DNA from: Paracoccaceae bacterium
Lineage (GTDB): Bacteria > Pseudomonadota > Alphaproteobacteria > Rhodobacterales > Rhodobacteraceae
Direction of reading: 5' to 3'
Assembly: GCA_022822495.1 (NCBI GenBank)
Contig: JAJEBQ010000018.1
Location: 1 to 64,000 of the forward strand
Length of the DNA: 64,000 bases
Positions 9,081-18,413 of the stretch are shown piece by piece. The number at the start of each line of letters is the position of its first letter. The stretch's first letter is position 1. Under the pieces are notes generated by a model. The model was given only the letters and a program-made list of their open reading frames with translations, did not search any database and was not told where the DNA came from. A program made the position numbers and the translations under genes.

Positions 9081-10253
9081 TCAGAAAACAGTAGGTATTT
9101 CAGTTTGATCTGTATCGACTTCCCCGGACAACTTGTAGGGGTCTGACAATCGGGTCTGGGTTATACAGGGAAAGAGAAAACATTTGCTGCGTTTTAAACT
9201 TAACCACATTCTGGTTCCAGGTTTTGGCAAGAAAACTGAGGGAACAGAGGCTTTGAGCAAAGATTTATCATTCTCCATCCGAAACTCGACTAAACTCGCA
9301 TTTCCCATATAGCGAGCCTTTTCAACCGAACCCAGTACGGGCACGCCATCTTCTGGGGTTGGAACAGGTCCACTTCCCTTACGATCAAAATCAATTCTCA
9401 TATATTGCGGCCGGATGATCACCTCCACATCAGCCCCATCCGCAAAATCGGGCGTAGCAAATCTGCCAAAGGGAGTAGTGATTTCTGAATTTTTGACCAC
9501 GCCATGAATAACGTTCAAATCAGAAAAGAATGAAGCCACATCCCTGTTTTTGGGGGAATTATAAAGATCATAGGGCGTACCGGTCTGAACAATTTTACCT
9601 TCTTTCATCAATACAATTTCATCAGCCATTCGCATTGCTTCGGAAGGTTCATGAGTTATCAGCAGGACAGCCACATTCTCCTCCATGAGAATACTGATGG
9701 TCTCCTCGCGAACAAAATCTCGTAATCTGTCATCCAGGTTGGAAAAGGGTTCATCCAATAACATTATTCTGGGCTTTGGTGCCAGAGCCCTGGCAAGGGC
9801 AACTCGTTGCTGTTCACCACCTGATAGTTGATGAGGCAGCTTTTTTCGCAATGGTTCCAAGTTAACCCGTTCCAGAAGCTCCGTTATCCTTTGCTTTCGA
9901 TTTGCCCCCCTACCAATGAGGCCAAAGGCAACATTTTCTTCGACCGAAAGATGAGGAAAAAGAGCAAAATCCTGAAACAGCAACCCGACAGATCTTTTTT
10001 CAGGAGGAACATGTATTTTTTGATTTGAAATAACCCGACCGTCAATGAAAACTTGGCCAGCGTCTTGTTGATCGACCCCAGCGACTATCCTTAGGGTCGT
10101 TGTTTTACCGCAGCCCGATGGGCCTAGGAGACAGGTCAACGCACCAGCCCTGACGGTCAGAGAGACATCATCCAGCACCCTTTTTCCGCCCAGTTTTCTG
10201 GATATTCCTGTAAGTTCTAATCTTGCCACAGTATGTTTTGTTCTAAAATCCAC
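9081..10253 (-). CDS. ABC transporter ATP-binding protein, FbpC/PotA type
   Basis: Nucleotide-binding subunit of an importer of the iron(III)/spermidine/sulfate class, 390 residues. Walker A is G44-PSGCGKTT, the signature LSGGEQQRVALARALAP is complete, and Walker B reads RIMLLDEPFSNLDDRLR. A C-terminal TOBE-like region (about 250-380) is typical of this class. No permease or binding-protein gene is adjacent, so the ATPase is an orphan in this window and its substrate cannot be assigned. The upstream 250 bases (10254-10503) hold no gene. Confidence 0.9.
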   Translation of the reverse strand: MDFRTKHTVARLELTGISRKLGGKRVLDDVSLTVRAGALTCLLGPSGCGKTTTLRIVAGVDQQDAGQVFIDGRVISNQKIHVPPEKRSVGLLFQDFALFPHLSVEENVAFGLIGRGANRKQRITELLERVNLEPLRKKLPHQLSGGEQQRVALARALAPKPRIMLLDEPFSNLDDRLRDFVREETISILMEENVAVLLITHEPSEAMRMADEIVLMKEGKIVQTGTPYDLYNSPKNRDVASFFSDLNVIHGVVKNSEITTPFGRFATPDFADGADVEVIIRPQYMRIDFDRKGSGPVPTPEDGVPVLGSVEKARYMGNASLVEFRMENDKSLLKASVPSVFLPKPGTRMWLSLKRSKCFLFPCITQTRLSDPYKLSGEVDTDQTEIPTVF

Positions 10254-10503
10254 TAATTCCCGACTAATTTATTCGGTATTTAGATAATTGAGCACGTTCA
10301 AAATTGCAATTGTTTTTAAAATCTTACCTTCAGCACACATTATTGCTACCAATTTGAATACTCAATTCCATTGGTTAAAGGCTTCAGTTAAAGCCGAATA
10401 CCTCTGATCGTATTCGTATTTTTTGAGCATTGAATAAAAAACGAACAACATGCCAGTTGGACACCGTCTGTATACTGGCAGCAAAGTACTCATTAATCCT
10501 GTA

Positions 10504-11283
10504 TTAGATGGTTGCGTTAACTGCTCCACCATCAATCAACACGTTCTGTCCAACAATGAAACCAGCTTGTTGCGAACATAGAAAAGCACAGGCTGCCCCA
10601 AATTCTTCAATTTGACCATACCGTCTGGCTGGAATAGTCTTTTTTCGTTCAATTTCTGCATCTTCCCGAGTAGTCCCAGATGCTTTGGCTGTTTCCTCAT
10701 CCAGATAGGCCGAACGATCAGTTGCATGAATGCCTGGTAAAAGGTTGTTGATGGTAACACCATGTGGAGCGACTTGTCTTGAAGTGCCAGCAACAAAACC
10801 TGTTAATCCAGCTCGTGCCGTATTGGATAGACCCAGGACTGGTATTGGGGCTTTGACGGACTGCGAAGTGATGTTTACTATTCTCCCCCACCCCTTTTCC
10901 ATCATTTTAGGTAGTGCGATTTTCATCATTTCGATAGGTGCAAGCAGATTACTGTCAAAGGCAGCTATAAAATCTTCCCGGTCCCAATCCATCCACATCC
11001 CCGCTTTTGGACCGGCAGCGTTGTTGACAACGATATCCGGCTCGGAACATGCCTCAAAGAGCTTCTTGCGCCCCTCTACTGTTGTAACGTCACCTTGAAT
11101 TTCAACAACTTCAACCCCAAATCTGGATTTGATTTTATTTCCAGAGGATATAAGACTATCTTTATTGCGACCATTGATGACAAGGTTTACACCTTCTTCG
11201 GCGAGTGCTTGGGCACAACCAAAACCCAGTCCTTTTGTTGAGGCACATACAATTGCCCATTTACCATCAATTCCAAAATCCAT
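10504..11283 (-). CDS. SDR-family protein lacking the catalytic Tyr/Lys pair
   Basis: Short-chain dehydrogenase fold of 259 residues, resembling proteins annotated as 3-oxoacyl-ACP reductase. The cofactor motif (A14-S-T-K-G-L-G-F-G) and V-N-N-A-A-G are present, and Ser140 sits in the usual place (NITSQS). Thirteen residues later, where Y-x-x-x-K is expected, the sequence reads S153-N-T-A-R157. Such SDRs are known but either use another mechanism or are not reductases. The C-terminus (FIVGQNVLIDGGAVN) is normal. The gene is divergent from the DEAD-box helicase, with 118 bases between them. Confidence 0.85.
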   Translation of the reverse strand: MDFGIDGKWAIVCASTKGLGFGCAQALAEEGVNLVINGRNKDSLISSGNKIKSRFGVEVVEIQGDVTTVEGRKKLFEACSEPDIVVNNAAGPKAGMWMDWDREDFIAAFDSNLLAPIEMMKIALPKMMEKGWGRIVNITSQSVKAPIPVLGLSNTARAGLTGFVAGTSRQVAPHGVTINNLLPGIHATDRSAYLDEETAKASGTTREDAEIERKKTIPARRYGQIEEFGAACAFLCSQQAGFIVGQNVLIDGGAVNATI

Positions 11284-11401
11284 TTCTAAATCCTATCGCT
11301 ACGAAATAAAACATTGATACTCTATTTTCACTTTAACAAAGATTGTTCCAATTCATTAAACGCATAACAAAGAGACAAGCAATCTTCTCCAGAGGAGCCT
11401 T

Positions 11402-13126
11402 ATGGAAACATTCAACGATTTTGGCCTTGATACCAATTTATTAAATGCCATTGACTCGTTAGGTTATGATAAACCGACCGAAATTCAAGCACAAGCTATA
11501 GGACCTTCCATCAATGGCATAGACATAATGGGTATAGCCCAAACCGGAAGTGGGAAAACAGCGGCATTTCTTATACCCCTGATCAAACGATTATCAGAAG
11601 GGAAGGGAAAAGCCAGAATGCCTCGAGGATTAATCCTTAGCCCAACCAGAGAACTCGCAGCCCAGATATTTAATAACTTCACCAAACTCTCAGAAGGTAT
11701 CAGGTTAAAAAGCACTCTGATTATAGGAGGTACATCCTATCAGGAACAAAAAAAATCGCTGGATGTTGGCGTTGATGTAATCATCGGTACTCCAGGGAGG
11801 ATTTATGACCACCTGGAGAGGCATAATGTCATGCTGCATGGAATTCAGTATCTGGTTATTGATGAAGCTGATAGAATGCTTGATGAGGGTTTTATACCCC
11901 AGGTTGAAATGATTTGCTCAAGGACATCTCCCATGCGGCAAACCTTGTTTTTTTCGGCCACCATGAACCCTGAAATAGAAAAGTTGGCAGATGATTACTT
12001 AAGTGCACCCTTACGGATTGAAGTAAACCCCCAAGCCTCAGTATCAGATGATATTGAACAATTAGTTTACCTGGTTGAGTCAAGGGGTTCACGTGACCTT
12101 TTTAAAAAGAAGAGAAGTGTTCTTCGGAAAATCATTGCTAAATTTGGTGAAGATCTTTCTAATGCCATAATTTTCAGTAATACCAAAAACAATGTTGATA
12201 TTCTACAAAAATCAATGAGAGTTCACGGTTATAAAAGTGAATCCATTCATGGGGACCATACCCAAACGGCAAGAACCGAGGCATTAACGAAGTTTCGAAA
12301 TGGAGACATTCAGTTCCTGATTGCCTCTGACGTAGCATCTAGGGGACTGGATATTCCGAAGGTCTCGCATGTAATAAATCTTGATGTGCCATCTAATCCT
12401 GAGGATTATATCCACCGCATCGGAAGAACTGGGCGAGCAGGGAACAAGGGAACCTCTGTTACCCTGTGCAGCATGAAGGAAGTCAAAACTCTCGAAGCTA
12501 TTGAAAATCTAATCGCTCAACCATTGAGCAAATTTAAAGCCGTGCTCAAGGGGAGGTCACAGGACTTGAAAATAGTCCCGATGGATAACGAACAAAGAAA
12601 AGAGGCAGAAACTGCAGATGAAACTCAATTGAAAGAGAGGGAAGAAAAAACTTCTTACCCCAAATCAAAAAGTAAAGAGCAAGGACAATCGTCCAGGAAT
12701 AGAACTTCAGTAGGTTTAAACGAAACAAGCACTGAAGCACTTTCTGAAACTACATCGCATACCCAAGAACGAAAATCAGATCAAGTTTTGGAGGATGTCG
12801 CGATATCTGATGACAATAAACCCTTGGTTAGAAGAAGATGGTCTTACCGTAAGAAGGATTCATCCAGAAGAAAATCCCAACAGGAATTCTCTTCTGCGAC
12901 TGGTGATAATGCTGTCAACGCAGACAACGATCACCCCGATGATTCTTCAAGTGAGATAACAACTAAATCGCAGCGGGACGATAAAAACAATCGACAAGCC
13001 CTTGGCAATACCGGTCAAAAGGAAGCAAAAAGACCTGGAAGAAATCCAACAAAATCAAAGAACAGAGGATTTGAGGATAGAATACCAGCTTTTGTGAATT
13101 ATGATTTTGGGTTAATTTCAAGTTAA
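11402..13126 (+). CDS. DEAD-box RNA helicase, RhlE-like
   Basis: ATP-dependent RNA helicase of 574 residues. The Q motif (YDKPTEIQAQAI) precedes motif I (A46-QTGSGKT), motif Ia (PTRELAAQ), motif Ib (TPGR), motif II (D154-E-A-D), motif III (SAT), and motifs V and VI (ASRGLD, HRIGRTGRAG). After residue 400 comes a long hydrophilic tail rich in Lys, Arg, Ser and Glu, as in RhlE/RhlB-type proteins. The last codons and the stop lie inside a repeat shared with the 3' end of rnj, so the gene's natural end may have been altered by the insertion that follows. The start follows AGAGGAGCCTT, a strong ribosome-binding site. Confidence 0.94.
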   Translation: METFNDFGLDTNLLNAIDSLGYDKPTEIQAQAIGPSINGIDIMGIAQTGSGKTAAFLIPLIKRLSEGKGKARMPRGLILSPTRELAAQIFNNFTKLSEGIRLKSTLIIGGTSYQEQKKSLDVGVDVIIGTPGRIYDHLERHNVMLHGIQYLVIDEADRMLDEGFIPQVEMICSRTSPMRQTLFFSATMNPEIEKLADDYLSAPLRIEVNPQASVSDDIEQLVYLVESRGSRDLFKKKRSVLRKIIAKFGEDLSNAIIFSNTKNNVDILQKSMRVHGYKSESIHGDHTQTARTEALTKFRNGDIQFLIASDVASRGLDIPKVSHVINLDVPSNPEDYIHRIGRTGRAGNKGTSVTLCSMKEVKTLEAIENLIAQPLSKFKAVLKGRSQDLKIVPMDNEQRKEAETADETQLKEREEKTSYPKSKSKEQGQSSRNRTSVGLNETSTEALSETTSHTQERKSDQVLEDVAISDDNKPLVRRRWSYRKKDSSRRKSQQEFSSATGDNAVNADNDHPDDSSSEITTKSQRDDKNNRQALGNTGQKEAKRPGRNPTKSKNRGFEDRIPAFVNYDFGLISS

Positions 13127-13280
13127 ATGATGATTAACACTATCTGACAACAACATGAATCAAGGGGCTCTTGCCATAAAATTTCATGCTGTATTGTCTG
13201 ATTAACCTGCCAACCATCTTCTTAATTTCATTATCTCTGGATAACGAACGTTTAGACGCCTAGTCTAATTTGATAAATAT
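13114..13280 (+). repeat. Left copy of a direct repeat derived from the rnj 3' end
   Basis: Positions 13114-13234 are identical to 16732-16852, and similarity continues imperfectly to about 13280. On the minus strand this copy encodes the last 44 codons of RNase J up to its TAG stop. The distal part carries an in-frame TAG where RNase J has Gln, plus Asn to Lys and His to Asp changes. With the right copy it brackets a 3.6 kb insertion between the helicase and rnj. Confidence 0.9.
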
Positions 13281-13699
13281 TTTGGTGATTATATACGATG
13301 GTCATATTTTACTCCTTGTTCCTACACTTCCCCCTTCACCTTAAACGGTCTCATAAACACCTCCTTCAACTCGTCTTCGGTCATACCTAGCATATCAATT
13401 TCAACCTCTTTTTCTGCTTTACTTGGCTGATATTGACTTGAGTTCGAGTTCAACAGGTTTGTGTATTGGTTGTTTTTTCTTCATAATGTCTCCATTCAAG
13501 TTGCAAGTTTAGCAATAAGATATTCCATACCTCTATTTCCTTTGACTGAATTACAATAACCACAAAGCAGTTATAAGTTGTCTATGTGGTCTGTTCCTCC
13601 TTTCGATATTGGTATGATTTAGTGGTTTGATTCCTACACGATTGTGGAATATTTATTATTTTATATATATTTACTGAACAGTAAATAAGGAATTTTACG
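13281..13699. other. Left margin of the accessory insertion, no full gene
   Basis: A short minus-strand frame (stop at 13322, ATG at 13393) encodes about 23 residues (MLGMTEDELKEVFMRPFKVK and onward). It is open further upstream without a clear start, while an ATG near 13480 in another frame starts MKKKQPIHKPVELELKS. It may be the frameshifted remains of a small protein. The AT-rich stretch at 13650-13690 is the likely promoter region of the AbiEi-like gene. Confidence 0.4.
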
Positions 13700-14779
13700 A
13701 TGAATAAGTTAAGATTGCTTGATGAGTTCCTGACAACTCTGCCAAGTATAAAGGAGGATGTTCCTAGACTCCGTGTAGTCAAACGGTCCAGCGAACTCAA
13801 CCGAGCAATTAATGCTAGAATTGTTCTCCAAGTGGGTGAACAAACGATAACCTTACTAATAGCAGTTAAAAATATTGTCTACCCTCGAGATGTTCAGCAG
13901 ATTCTTTGGAGAACCCGGAATTTAATGCCGGAGTGGGTTGAGGCAACAAAAAAACGGAAGGAAATGTTATTCCTAGTTGCGCAATTGATTTCACCCGGTG
14001 CTCGAGCGATGCTGAGGGATGAGAGGGTTGGCTACTACGACAGCAGCGGTAGTGTATACCTTTCTGCTAATGGCATCTATGTATATATAGACAAGCCTGC
14101 AATGAAAAGCTTGACTAATTTCAACCGTTTTTTGTACCGTGGCCGCCGTGCACAAGTTTTACATACGCTCCTTATGTGGGATCGTGAGTGGTTTGGAGTG
14201 AAAGAACTATCTCATCGTTCAAAGGTGTCACACGCAACGGCTTCACAGGTGCTTAAGGAATTGGAGAAATTTGACTGGGTGGTGTCGCGTGGAAGGGGTC
14301 CGAGGAAGGAACGTCATCTTCAAAAACCAAGTAACCTATTGGATGCTTGGGTAGACCAGTTACCCACAATGAGACCTTTATCACCAAAACGTTACTTTGT
14401 CCCTTTGGTTCGTGTAGATGGGTTAATGGAGAAACTTGCTCATGCTTGTACCTTAAGCAAAATAAAATATGCTGTCACCCATGAGGCCGCTGCACAATTG
14501 TATGCACCTTTTTTAACTAATGTCTTTCAAGTGCGGTGCTGGATTGAAGATGGTTCGGCAACAGACGGGGTTCTAGACTCACTTGATGCACGCCGTGTTG
14601 ACCGGGGTTCCAATCTTGTGATTAACGAGATTATATCGCCAGGAAAATTCTTATTTAATGAATTTGTAAACGACATACGATTAGCAAGTCCTGTACAGGT
14701 ATACCTTGATCTGATGCGCAGTGGAGGTCGCTCTAGGGAAATGGCAGCGAATCTACGCAAGGAAAAGATAGGTTTCTGA
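13700..14779 (+). CDS. AbiEi-like winged-helix protein (putative antitoxin or regulator)
   Basis: Protein of 359 residues. A central winged-helix segment (about 165-200, KELSHRSKVSHATASQVLKE) is followed by a region typical of type IV antitoxin AbiEi-like proteins (HEAAAQLYAPF... and DPVQVY-like SPVQVYLDLM near the C-terminus). In such pairs this protein represses the operon and counteracts a nucleotidyltransferase. The gene has a good ribosome-binding site (AAGGAATTTTACG). Its stop overlaps the ATG of the next gene (CTGATGA), as expected for a translationally coupled pair. Assignment to AbiEi rests on my recognition of the C-terminal region and on the neighbour. It lies inside the repeat-bounded insertion. 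Confidence 0.6.
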   Translation: MNKLRLLDEFLTTLPSIKEDVPRLRVVKRSSELNRAINARIVLQVGEQTITLLIAVKNIVYPRDVQQILWRTRNLMPEWVEATKKRKEMLFLVAQLISPGARAMLRDERVGYYDSSGSVYLSANGIYVYIDKPAMKSLTNFNRFLYRGRRAQVLHTLLMWDREWFGVKELSHRSKVSHATASQVLKELEKFDWVVSRGRGPRKERHLQKPSNLLDAWVDQLPTMRPLSPKRYFVPLVRVDGLMEKLAHACTLSKIKYAVTHEAAAQLYAPFLTNVFQVRCWIEDGSATDGVLDSLDARRVDRGSNLVINEIISPGKFLFNEFVNDIRLASPVQVYLDLMRSGGRSREMAANLRKEKIGF

Positions 14780-15683
14780 TGAAGAAACCTAACCAGTCTG
14801 GTTAAAGTGTCCAGAATACCCTCAATTGCGAACGGGTCTTGGTAACTTTGTTGCGTGGGTTGGGACCCTGGAAAGATTCTGTGTTTCTGGTGGGTGGATT
14901 GACACCTAGATACTTGGTAAAAGACAAACCACCGGAAGTACCAGATCACGCCGGAACGATGGATGTAGATATAGTCATAGACGTACAAATCCTAGCAGAA
15001 ACCTCATGTTACAATACACTTGAGGAGAACCTGCGAAAGATGAACTTTAGACGGTCAGTGAATAATCAGGGGCAGAAATTGTCTTGGCAATGGGAAACAC
15101 GCACGGAAGACGGCAGTAAGATGTTGGTAGAGTTTCTTACTGACAATCAAAATGCTAGAGGTGGTCATGCTAAGCAACTACCTACAAGTGGTAATATTTC
15201 TGCACTCAATATTCCCTACTCCTCTATTGTTTTTGATCTGTATAAGACTACAAAGATTCGAGCAGAATTACTAGGCAACGAGGGAATCGCTGCCGAGAAT
15301 TTGAGACACGCCAATCTAGTGAGTTTCACCTGCTTGAAAGCATTTGCCTATGATCAACGCTTTGAGAGAAAGGACGCCTATGATCTTCTCTATTGCATAG
15401 AATTTGCAGGGAAGAATCGTCTCGACATTGCTCTAATGTTTAGTGATGCACTGAAGGGTAGACATATGAAGTAATCTTGAAAGCCTTACAAATTCTTCGG
15501 AATCGTTTTGCTGGAGACGAAAAAACCGAGGGTTATCAGAAGGATGGTCCTACGGTAGTAGCACAGTTCGAACTCAGTATGGAGGACATTGGGGACAGTC
15601 TAAATGAAGCTTTGGCACTTAGGAGGCGAGAGGTTAACATAATTATCGAAGATTTACTTAATCATATCGATCGTATTAAATGA
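14779..15683 (+). pseudogene. Nucleotidyltransferase (AbiEii-like) gene broken by a stop and a frameshift
   Basis: The natural start seems to be the ATG at 14779, which overlaps the upstream stop. It reads MKKPNQSG and then meets TAA at 14803-14805. The same frame continues open through the minimal nucleotidyltransferase signature: LVGG followed by DVDIVID (G-G then D-x-D). It ends at a TAA at 15472-15474. The C-terminal family region continues in another frame from about 15465 (EVILKALQILRNRF) to 15683, so one base has probably been gained or lost near 15465. A truncated protein could still start at TTG 14839 and give 211 residues. As a toxin of a type IV pair it would be inactive or altered. 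Confidence 0.6.
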
Positions 15684-16731
15684 TCTTCACAGCGAAGCAA
15701 CCAGTATTCATGGATAGCAAGATACACATTCTTTCGTCCGTAAAACCATGGTAATTTTTTTCTCAACTTCAGACATTTAGCCTGATTTTGAATTTTTAAA
15801 CCCCATGTTCGTTCGTAAAAAGAAAATGACCAACAACATCATAAAGATCCAGAACACCAAAGGGATCAGCGAAGGCAAAAATCCTTCGCCACTTCAGAAC
15901 CGCCCATAAAAATAACGAAGTGGCTCAATTCATCGGCGTTGCTTAGGTCATCATCACTGATCTTGAGGATTATCCCCCGGTGGTATCAGAACACCCTTTT
16001 TGATCTCAAGGGCTATGATGAACTTGCCATGAATTTGCGCCCGTTTAAGGAAAATCTGGTGCGTGAGCATGTCAGGCTGTGCCTATGTCAGTGTCAGGGA
16101 TATCTTTGGCATGATTTTGAGTTTCGGTTGGGTAGGGTATCGACGGACAGGGCCATGACAAACTCCTTTACATGACACCATATGAAAATACCAGTAATAA
16201 AAGTAAAACATGTCAAGTGGTAAGTTCATTACCTGGAAACAATAAGTCAAGTATGCAATAACATTGTAGAGAGAATTACCTTTGTTTTTCTGGGAGTTAG
16301 GGGTTAAATTAGGGTAAAAATATTAAATGAAGCTCTGTTTAGTGACAATTTCACTGGAAGGAACACCGTGTTCGGTTTCATCTGGCGATCTATTATATGG
16401 CTTTTTGCTGTTTGTAGCATCTTTGTTATGGTTTGCAGGTCCGTGGTCACCTCATGAGTCTCCAGCAGATTCAGGATGCTTTGTCCTGGATACAGATAAG
16501 TCTTATGCACGATATAATGGGTAGCGGCCTTTATGGTGTCCCGAGCCGACCTTGTCAGAATGGCCACAAGATCTGTCAGGTTGTTGCTTTGAAGAGGAGA
16601 GGCGAACGGCAGTATAATGAGATAGGGCACGGTTGAATTGGGGTGCGAGAAAAGGACAATGTTATGCCCTTTTTGAAGGATAGATCCCATTGCAAGGGAA
16701 GTTTTCGTTCCAAAATGTCAGAAGTCAAGTG
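15684..16731. other. Right part of the accessory insertion, no supported gene
   Basis: Several medium-sized frames are open: 15939-16175 (+, 78 codons) and 16304-16690 (-, 128 codons, reading SARDTIKAATHYIVHKTYLY and onward). None shows a domain I recognise, a good ribosome-binding site or coding regularity. A short plus-strand stretch near 15829 (MTNNIIKIQNTKGISEG) ends after about 26 codons. I see no integrase or transposase that could have moved the segment. Confidence 0.4.
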
Positions 16732-16898
16732 AATTTCAAGTTAAATGATGATTAACACTATCTGACAACAACATGAATCAAGGGGCTCTTGCCATAAAAT
16801 TTCATGCTGTATTGTCTGATTAACCTGCCAACCATCTTCTTAATTTCATTATGTCTGGATAATGAACGGTTTGACGCTTGGTCTAATTTGATGAATAT
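16732..16898 (+). repeat. Right copy of the direct repeat (functional rnj 3' end)
   Basis: This copy lies inside the intact RNase J gene and covers its last codons, its TAG stop and 26 bases beyond it. The first 121 bases are identical to 13114-13234. The remaining 46 differ at several positions. Confidence 0.9.
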
Positions 16899-18413
16899 CT
16901 TTTCTTTCAGTTCTTTTTCAAACTCATCATTTTGAAATCTGCTTAGACCCAAGGTTTGTACCAGAATATCCTCCCTGTCAAACCTATCAGAATTCCGTTT
17001 AAGAAAAACTGAAATCTGGCCGTTAATTGCCATTATTATTCTTTCATTTATAGCCCTGTCGTTGTTACCAATCAGCACTTTGCCATCAATATAGAGTTTC
17101 CCAATATTTTCCTTCTCTTCCTTCAAAATTACTTTCCGAAGGATATCAACAGGAGAACCATCTGGAGCAACAAGAGCTTCAAAACCTGCATTAATTGCGA
17201 TATCTGCATGACGTTGTATATGCCTGTATTCACCATGCATCGGAATAACAAGCTCTGGACTTACAAGCCTGTGAAGTCGCATCAAATCAGGTATATTGGG
17301 ATGCCCAGACACATGATATAAATCCGAAGTGTCATCAACCACCTCAACACCCAATTTGGCAAAACGGTTCTGTATCGTAGATACTGATATTTCATTGCCC
17401 GGTATGGTTTTGGAAGAATATATTATCGTGTCACCCCGCTTGACCTTTATACCCTTGAAGGGCTGCCCAGTCGACAGTTGGGCTGTTGCAGCCCTTGGTT
17501 CTCCCTGGCTGCCAGTCGCAAGTACAACCAAACTGTTACGTGGCAAGTTAAAAGCTGCTTCAACTGGAATCAAATTGGGTATTTCATCCAAAATACCTTC
17601 GTCAAGGGCTAGATTTACAAACCTGTTCATCGCTCTTCCAAGAAGTACAACATTTCGGTCACATTGTTCAGCCGCTCGTGAAACTTGATAAATCCTTGCA
17701 ATATGTGAGGCAAACGTTGTCGCTATAACCATACCTTCAGACACCTCAATGAGATCTACCAAATTGGGACTAACCGTTGACTCTGACCTTCCCGCCATTT
17801 CATTCAAGGCATTGGTTGAGTCACAGACCAAAGCAAGAATTTTTTCTCTGGTAATGTCTTCCCACAAGTCTTCATCAAAAGGGTCTCCGATCACAGGATT
17901 AGAATCAATTTTAAAATCTCCAGTATGGATTATTCTACCGGCTGGAGTGTCAATGATTAAACTTGAGGATTCAGGTATAGAATGAGAAATTGGTGCATAG
18001 GAAACCTTAAAGGGTCCTGCAGTTGTTATTTCAGGTAAGGGCCCTACAGAGTGGAATAAATCTGAATTCCCACCATATTCATAAACTCTGTCCAAAGCAA
18101 TCTTATGGGACAGCGGTCTGGCATAGACAGGAACTTTCAAATCCTCGGAAACAAAGGAAACCGCGCCCAAATGATCCAAATGACCATGGGTAAGAAAAAT
18201 GGCTTCAACTCGTGACTTTCTTTCAATCAACCATGAATAATCCGGAAAAACAAGATCTACACCAGGAGCTGTTTCCATGTTGGGGAACAATACACCAGTA
18301 TCAACCACTATATATCTTTCCTTTCCCTTGGGGCCATAGCCGTAGACATACATGTTCATGCCTATCTCACCGGCACCTCCAAAAGGAATATAAATTAACC
18401 TGTTATTCTTCAT
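16758..18413 (-). CDS. rnj: Ribonuclease J
   Basis: Metallo-beta-lactamase/beta-CASP ribonuclease of 551 residues with endo- and 5'-3' exonuclease activity, used in mRNA turnover and rRNA maturation. The zinc motif is T-H76-G-H78-L-D80-H81. Other ligands lie in TGDFKID, and the beta-CASP signature VSGHPNIPDLMRL and MHGEYRH are seen later. The stop is TAG. The start overlaps the end of coaX by 11 bases, which fits the coaX-rnj coupling common in Alphaproteobacteria. The C-terminal codons are duplicated 3.6 kb away. Confidence 0.95.
   Translation of the reverse strand: MKNNRLIYIPFGGAGEIGMNMYVYGYGPKGKERYIVVDTGVLFPNMETAPGVDLVFPDYSWLIERKSRVEAIFLTHGHLDHLGAVSFVSEDLKVPVYARPLSHKIALDRVYEYGGNSDLFHSVGPLPEITTAGPFKVSYAPISHSIPESSSLIIDTPAGRIIHTGDFKIDSNPVIGDPFDEDLWEDITREKILALVCDSTNALNEMAGRSESTVSPNLVDLIEVSEGMVIATTFASHIARIYQVSRAAEQCDRNVVLLGRAMNRFVNLALDEGILDEIPNLIPVEAAFNLPRNSLVVLATGSQGEPRAATAQLSTGQPFKGIKVKRGDTIIYSSKTIPGNEISVSTIQNRFAKLGVEVVDDTSDLYHVSGHPNIPDLMRLHRLVSPELVIPMHGEYRHIQRHADIAINAGFEALVAPDGSPVDILRKVILKEEKENIGKLYIDGKVLIGNNDRAINERIIMAINGQISVFLKRNSDRFDREDILVQTLGLSRFQNDEFEKELKEKIFIKLDQASNRSLSRHNEIKKMVGRLIRQYSMKFYGKSPLIHVVVR

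Noticed and set aside
16304-16690. 128-codon minus-strand frame in the accessory island.
   Set aside because: The composition is plausible but no domain, start signal or neighbour supports it. Kept only as a remark in the region entry.
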